In this document: positions 40,804 to 42,700 of the stretch, piece after piece
How positions within the stretch are numbered: position 1 is the first letter of the stretch
Layout: every line of letters starts with the position of its first letter
Assembly (NCBI RefSeq): GCF_028369135.1
Contig: NZ_JAPWHW010000028.1
Coordinates: 1-42,700 of the forward strand
Reading direction: 5' to 3'
From: Roseovarius sp. ZX-A-9
GTDB taxonomy: Bacteria; Pseudomonadota; Alphaproteobacteria; Rhodobacterales; Rhodobacteraceae
Length of the DNA: 42,700 nt
The notes under the pieces: model-generated
Told to the model about the DNA's origin: nothing
Seen by the model: only the letters and a program-made list of their open reading frames with translations
Databases searched by the model: none
Position numbers and translations under genes: made by a program

Positions 40804-41586
40804 TCATGTTTCGGTTCGGATAGTTTCGGTGTTTTCGGCGGAGGTCAAGGTCGCGTTCCGGTCCTTTCTTCGCATGCTGTCCCCCTTGAGTTCGATGCGG
40901 TGTGCGTTGTGGACGATCCGGTCGAGGATGGCGTCCGCAATGGTGGGTTCGCCGATCATGGCGTGCCATCCCGAGACGGGCAGCTGGGCGGTGATGATGG
41001 TGGATCGCCGCTGATAGCGCTCTTCGAAAAGCTCGAGCAGATCGAGCCGCTGCTGGTCGGTCAGGCCATGCGTGCCCCAGTCATCCAGCACCAGCAGCTG
41101 GACGCGGGCCAGCTTGTCGACGAGGCGGGGGAAGCGCCCGTCGAGGCGCGCCATGGCCATGTCCTCGAAGAGCCGCGGCATCCGGACATAGGAGACGGAA
41201 TGATCCAGACGTGCCGCCTGATGGCCGAAGGCGCAGGCGAGCCAGGTCTTGCCGGTGCCTGTCTGGCCCGTGAGGATGATCTGCTCGCGGGCCTTGATCC
41301 AGTCGCCCTGGGCGAGCGACAGGATCTGACGCCGGTCGAGCCCCCGGCTGGTGGCGAAATCGACATCTTCGATGCAGGCGTTGGGAAAGCGCATCTTCGC
41401 ATTGCGCAACCGGTTGGCGAAGCGCTTGTCGGCGCGGGCCGTGGCTTCGCGGTCGAGCATGAGGCCGAGCCATTCATTGCGCTCAAGAGCCTGACCCGGA
41501 TCCTGTTCGGCCAGTGCCTTCCAGGCGTCTGCCATGCCTGTCAGGCCGAGCGCGGCCATCTGGTCGAGCGTGGGGTGTGTCAGCAT
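40804..41586 (-). CDS. istB: IS21-family helper ATPase IstB
   Basis: AAA+ ATPase related to DnaC that regulates target choice and activates the IstA transposase. 260 residues from the ATG at 41586 (GAAAGGACA upstream). Walker A GQTGTGKTWLACAFGHQAAR, Walker B LLVLDDWG and sensor TIITAQLPVSGWH; the N-terminal LDQMAALGLTGMADAWKALA helix region is typical. It starts 19 nt after the istA stop, so the pair is co-expressed. Confidence 0.94.
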   Translation of the reverse strand: MLTHPTLDQMAALGLTGMADAWKALAEQDPGQALERNEWLGLMLDREATARADKRFANRLRNAKMRFPNACIEDVDFATSRGLDRRQILSLAQGDWIKAREQIILTGQTGTGKTWLACAFGHQAARLDHSVSYVRMPRLFEDMAMARLDGRFPRLVDKLARVQLLVLDDWGTHGLTDQQRLDLLELFEERYQRRSTIITAQLPVSGWHAMIGEPTIADAILDRIVHNAHRIELKGDSMRRKDRNATLTSAENTETIRTET

Positions 41587-41605
41587 CTGTTTGTCCTTTC
41601 TGGGG

Positions 41606-42700
41606 TTATTGGTAGTAGCCGGGGCCACGGATGTTGTCGTGGACCGGCGTGGCGGTGATGGGGTCTGGCGGGCTGGGCGCCCGATCCAGACCGGTGATCA
41701 GGATGGAGCGCACCGATGCATAATTGACGGTGCCGACTGTCAGGGCGCGTTCGCAGGCCGCTTCCAGCCTGTCCGCCCCGAACTGCCGCTGCAGACCGAG
41801 CACACCGAGGGCCGAGCGATAGCCCTGTTCGGGATGCGGCCTGTCGCGCATCAGGCGCTCGACGAGCGCGGCGGCGTGATAGCCGGTGCGGGCGGCCCGG
41901 GTGATCAGGCTCTCGGGCGTCATGCCGCCGTAGCGCTGATGCGCCTTGGGCATGTGCTCCTTGATGGTGGTATGGCCGCCGCGCTGGCCCCGGCGGTGAT
42001 GCAGTGCAACCCTCTCATGATTATGGAAGATCTCGATCACGCGGTGGGTGAGCCGGACATCGACCTGACGGCCGATCAGGCGGTGCGGCACCGAATAGAA
42101 ACCGTGCAGAACCTCGATATGGTAGTCGGGATGTACCTTGGCGCGCTTCCATTCAGCGTACTCAAAGGGCCTATCGGGCAGCGAGCTGAGTGCGGGGCGC
42201 TCGATCTCTTCGAACAGCTCCCGCCGCGAGCGCCCGACCCGGCGCATGGTCCGGGCATTGAGATCATCCAGCAGTTCGGCAATGGCGACGTTCAGCGCCG
42301 CGATGGAAAAGAACTGCCGGTTGCGCAGGCGGGCCAAAATCCAGCGCTCGACGATCAGCACCGCACCTTCGACCTTGCCCTTGTCGCGCGGCTTACGCGG
42401 CCGCGTGGGCAGCACGGTCGTGTCGTAATGCGTGGCCATATCGGAGAATGTCTTGGTCAGCGACGGCTCGAACCAGAGTGGCTTGGCCACGGCGGCCTTG
42501 AGATTGTCACACACAATTGCCTTGGGCACCCCGCCGAAGAACTTCAGGGCCCGGACCTGGGCTTCGATCCAGTCCGGCAGCTTCTGGCTGAGGCTGGCCC
42601 AGGCGAAGGTGTAATTGGACGCGCCCAGAACCGCGACAAAGATTTGCGCGCGATGCTCAGCACCTGTGCCCGGATCGATCACCGGGATCGTGTGTCCGGC
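41606..42700 (-). CDS. istA: IS21-family transposase IstA, 5' end outside window
   Basis: DDE transposase that cuts and joins the element ends. At least 364 C-terminal codons are present and the frame stays open to the window edge. The retroviral-integrase core is visible: IFVAVLGASNYTFAWAS, then IVCDNLKAAV with the second catalytic Asp, and GKVEGAVLIVERWILARLRN with the catalytic Glu. The Mu-type C-terminal beta domain follows (YHIEVLHGFYSVPHRLIGRQ). The N-terminal HTH and first Asp lie beyond the window. Confidence 0.93.
   Translation of the reverse strand, partial: AGHTIPVIDPGTGAEHRAQIFVAVLGASNYTFAWASLSQKLPDWIEAQVRALKFFGGVPKAIVCDNLKAAVAKPLWFEPSLTKTFSDMATHYDTTVLPTRPRKPRDKGKVEGAVLIVERWILARLRNRQFFSIAALNVAIAELLDDLNARTMRRVGRSRRELFEEIERPALSSLPDRPFEYAEWKRAKVHPDYHIEVLHGFYSVPHRLIGRQVDVRLTHRVIEIFHNHERVALHHRRGQRGGHTTIKEHMPKAHQRYGGMTPESLITRAARTGYHAAALVERLMRDRPHPEQGYRSALGVLGLQRQFGADRLEAACERALTVGTVNYASVRSILITGLDRAPSPPDPITATPVHDNIRGPGYYQ

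Larger units (their letters stand above)
40704..42700 (-). mobile_element. IS21-family insertion sequence, cut by window edge
   Basis: The left (3') end lies near 40704 (TGCGGATTTCGG). Just inside it are three copies of CCGGACAG at 40721, 40744 and 40767, exactly 23 bp apart, the multiple terminal repeats typical of IS21. istB and istA follow on the minus strand in the standard istA-istB order. The istA start and the other end lie beyond the window. It appears complete as far as visible and truncates the DUF6880-like gene. Confidence 0.85.

Overview
The window is high-GC, gene-dense bacterial DNA from an alphaproteobacterium, most likely of the Rhodobacteraceae/Roseobacteraceae. This rests on codon use, a VPLPA-CTERM sorting signal on a secreted protein, and the style of the transport operons; it is inference, because no rRNA or tRNA gene is present. 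Metabolic operons in the middle (about 8.9-34.5 kb) are flanked by two mobile, AT-richer zones.

Left mobile zone (1-8.5 kb). A large serine recombinase, cut by the window edge, is followed by an internally deleted IS66 remnant. Next is an AT-rich three-gene locus that looks like an uncharacterised immune module: a STAND/NACHT-type NTPase with a TIR-like N-terminus, an overlapping TIR-domain gene, and a divergent small three-helix membrane protein reminiscent of SLATT effectors. A fourth, translationally coupled ORF was cut by the IS66 end. A second IS66 scrap, an AlpA-type excision regulator and a tyrosine integrase close the island.

Metabolic core. (a) 8.9-16.6 kb, plus strand: a cobalamin riboswitch heads btuB-btuF-btuC-btuD-cbiZ-exbB-exbD-exbD2-tonB. 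Most junctions are overlapping start/stop codons, so corrinoid uptake carries its own energising complex and a cobinamide-salvage enzyme. (b) 25.6-16.6 kb, minus strand: a urea/short-chain-amide ABC transporter (urtABCDE type) is followed by amiE-amiB-amiC-amiR. The leader contains a textbook intrinsic terminator overlapped by a competing hairpin. This is the arrangement expected for antitermination by AmiR, the ANTAR protein encoded at the operon's end. (c) 25.8-34.5 kb: a LysR regulator diverges from xdhA-xdhB-xdhC, an NCS2 purine permease and guanine deaminase, a purine uptake and catabolism operon. Together (b) and (c) look like a nitrogen-scavenging block.

Right mobile zone (34.6-42.7 kb). 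It holds a lone VPLPA-CTERM protein, a secreted-protein gene truncated by an IS3 remnant, and a MobV relaxase with a hairpin-rich putative oriT. Rep-like plasmid remnants follow, then a hipBA toxin-antitoxin operon with three regularly spaced operators. A DUF6880-like gene truncated by an IS21 element (istB, partial istA) runs off the right edge. This zone looks plasmid-derived.
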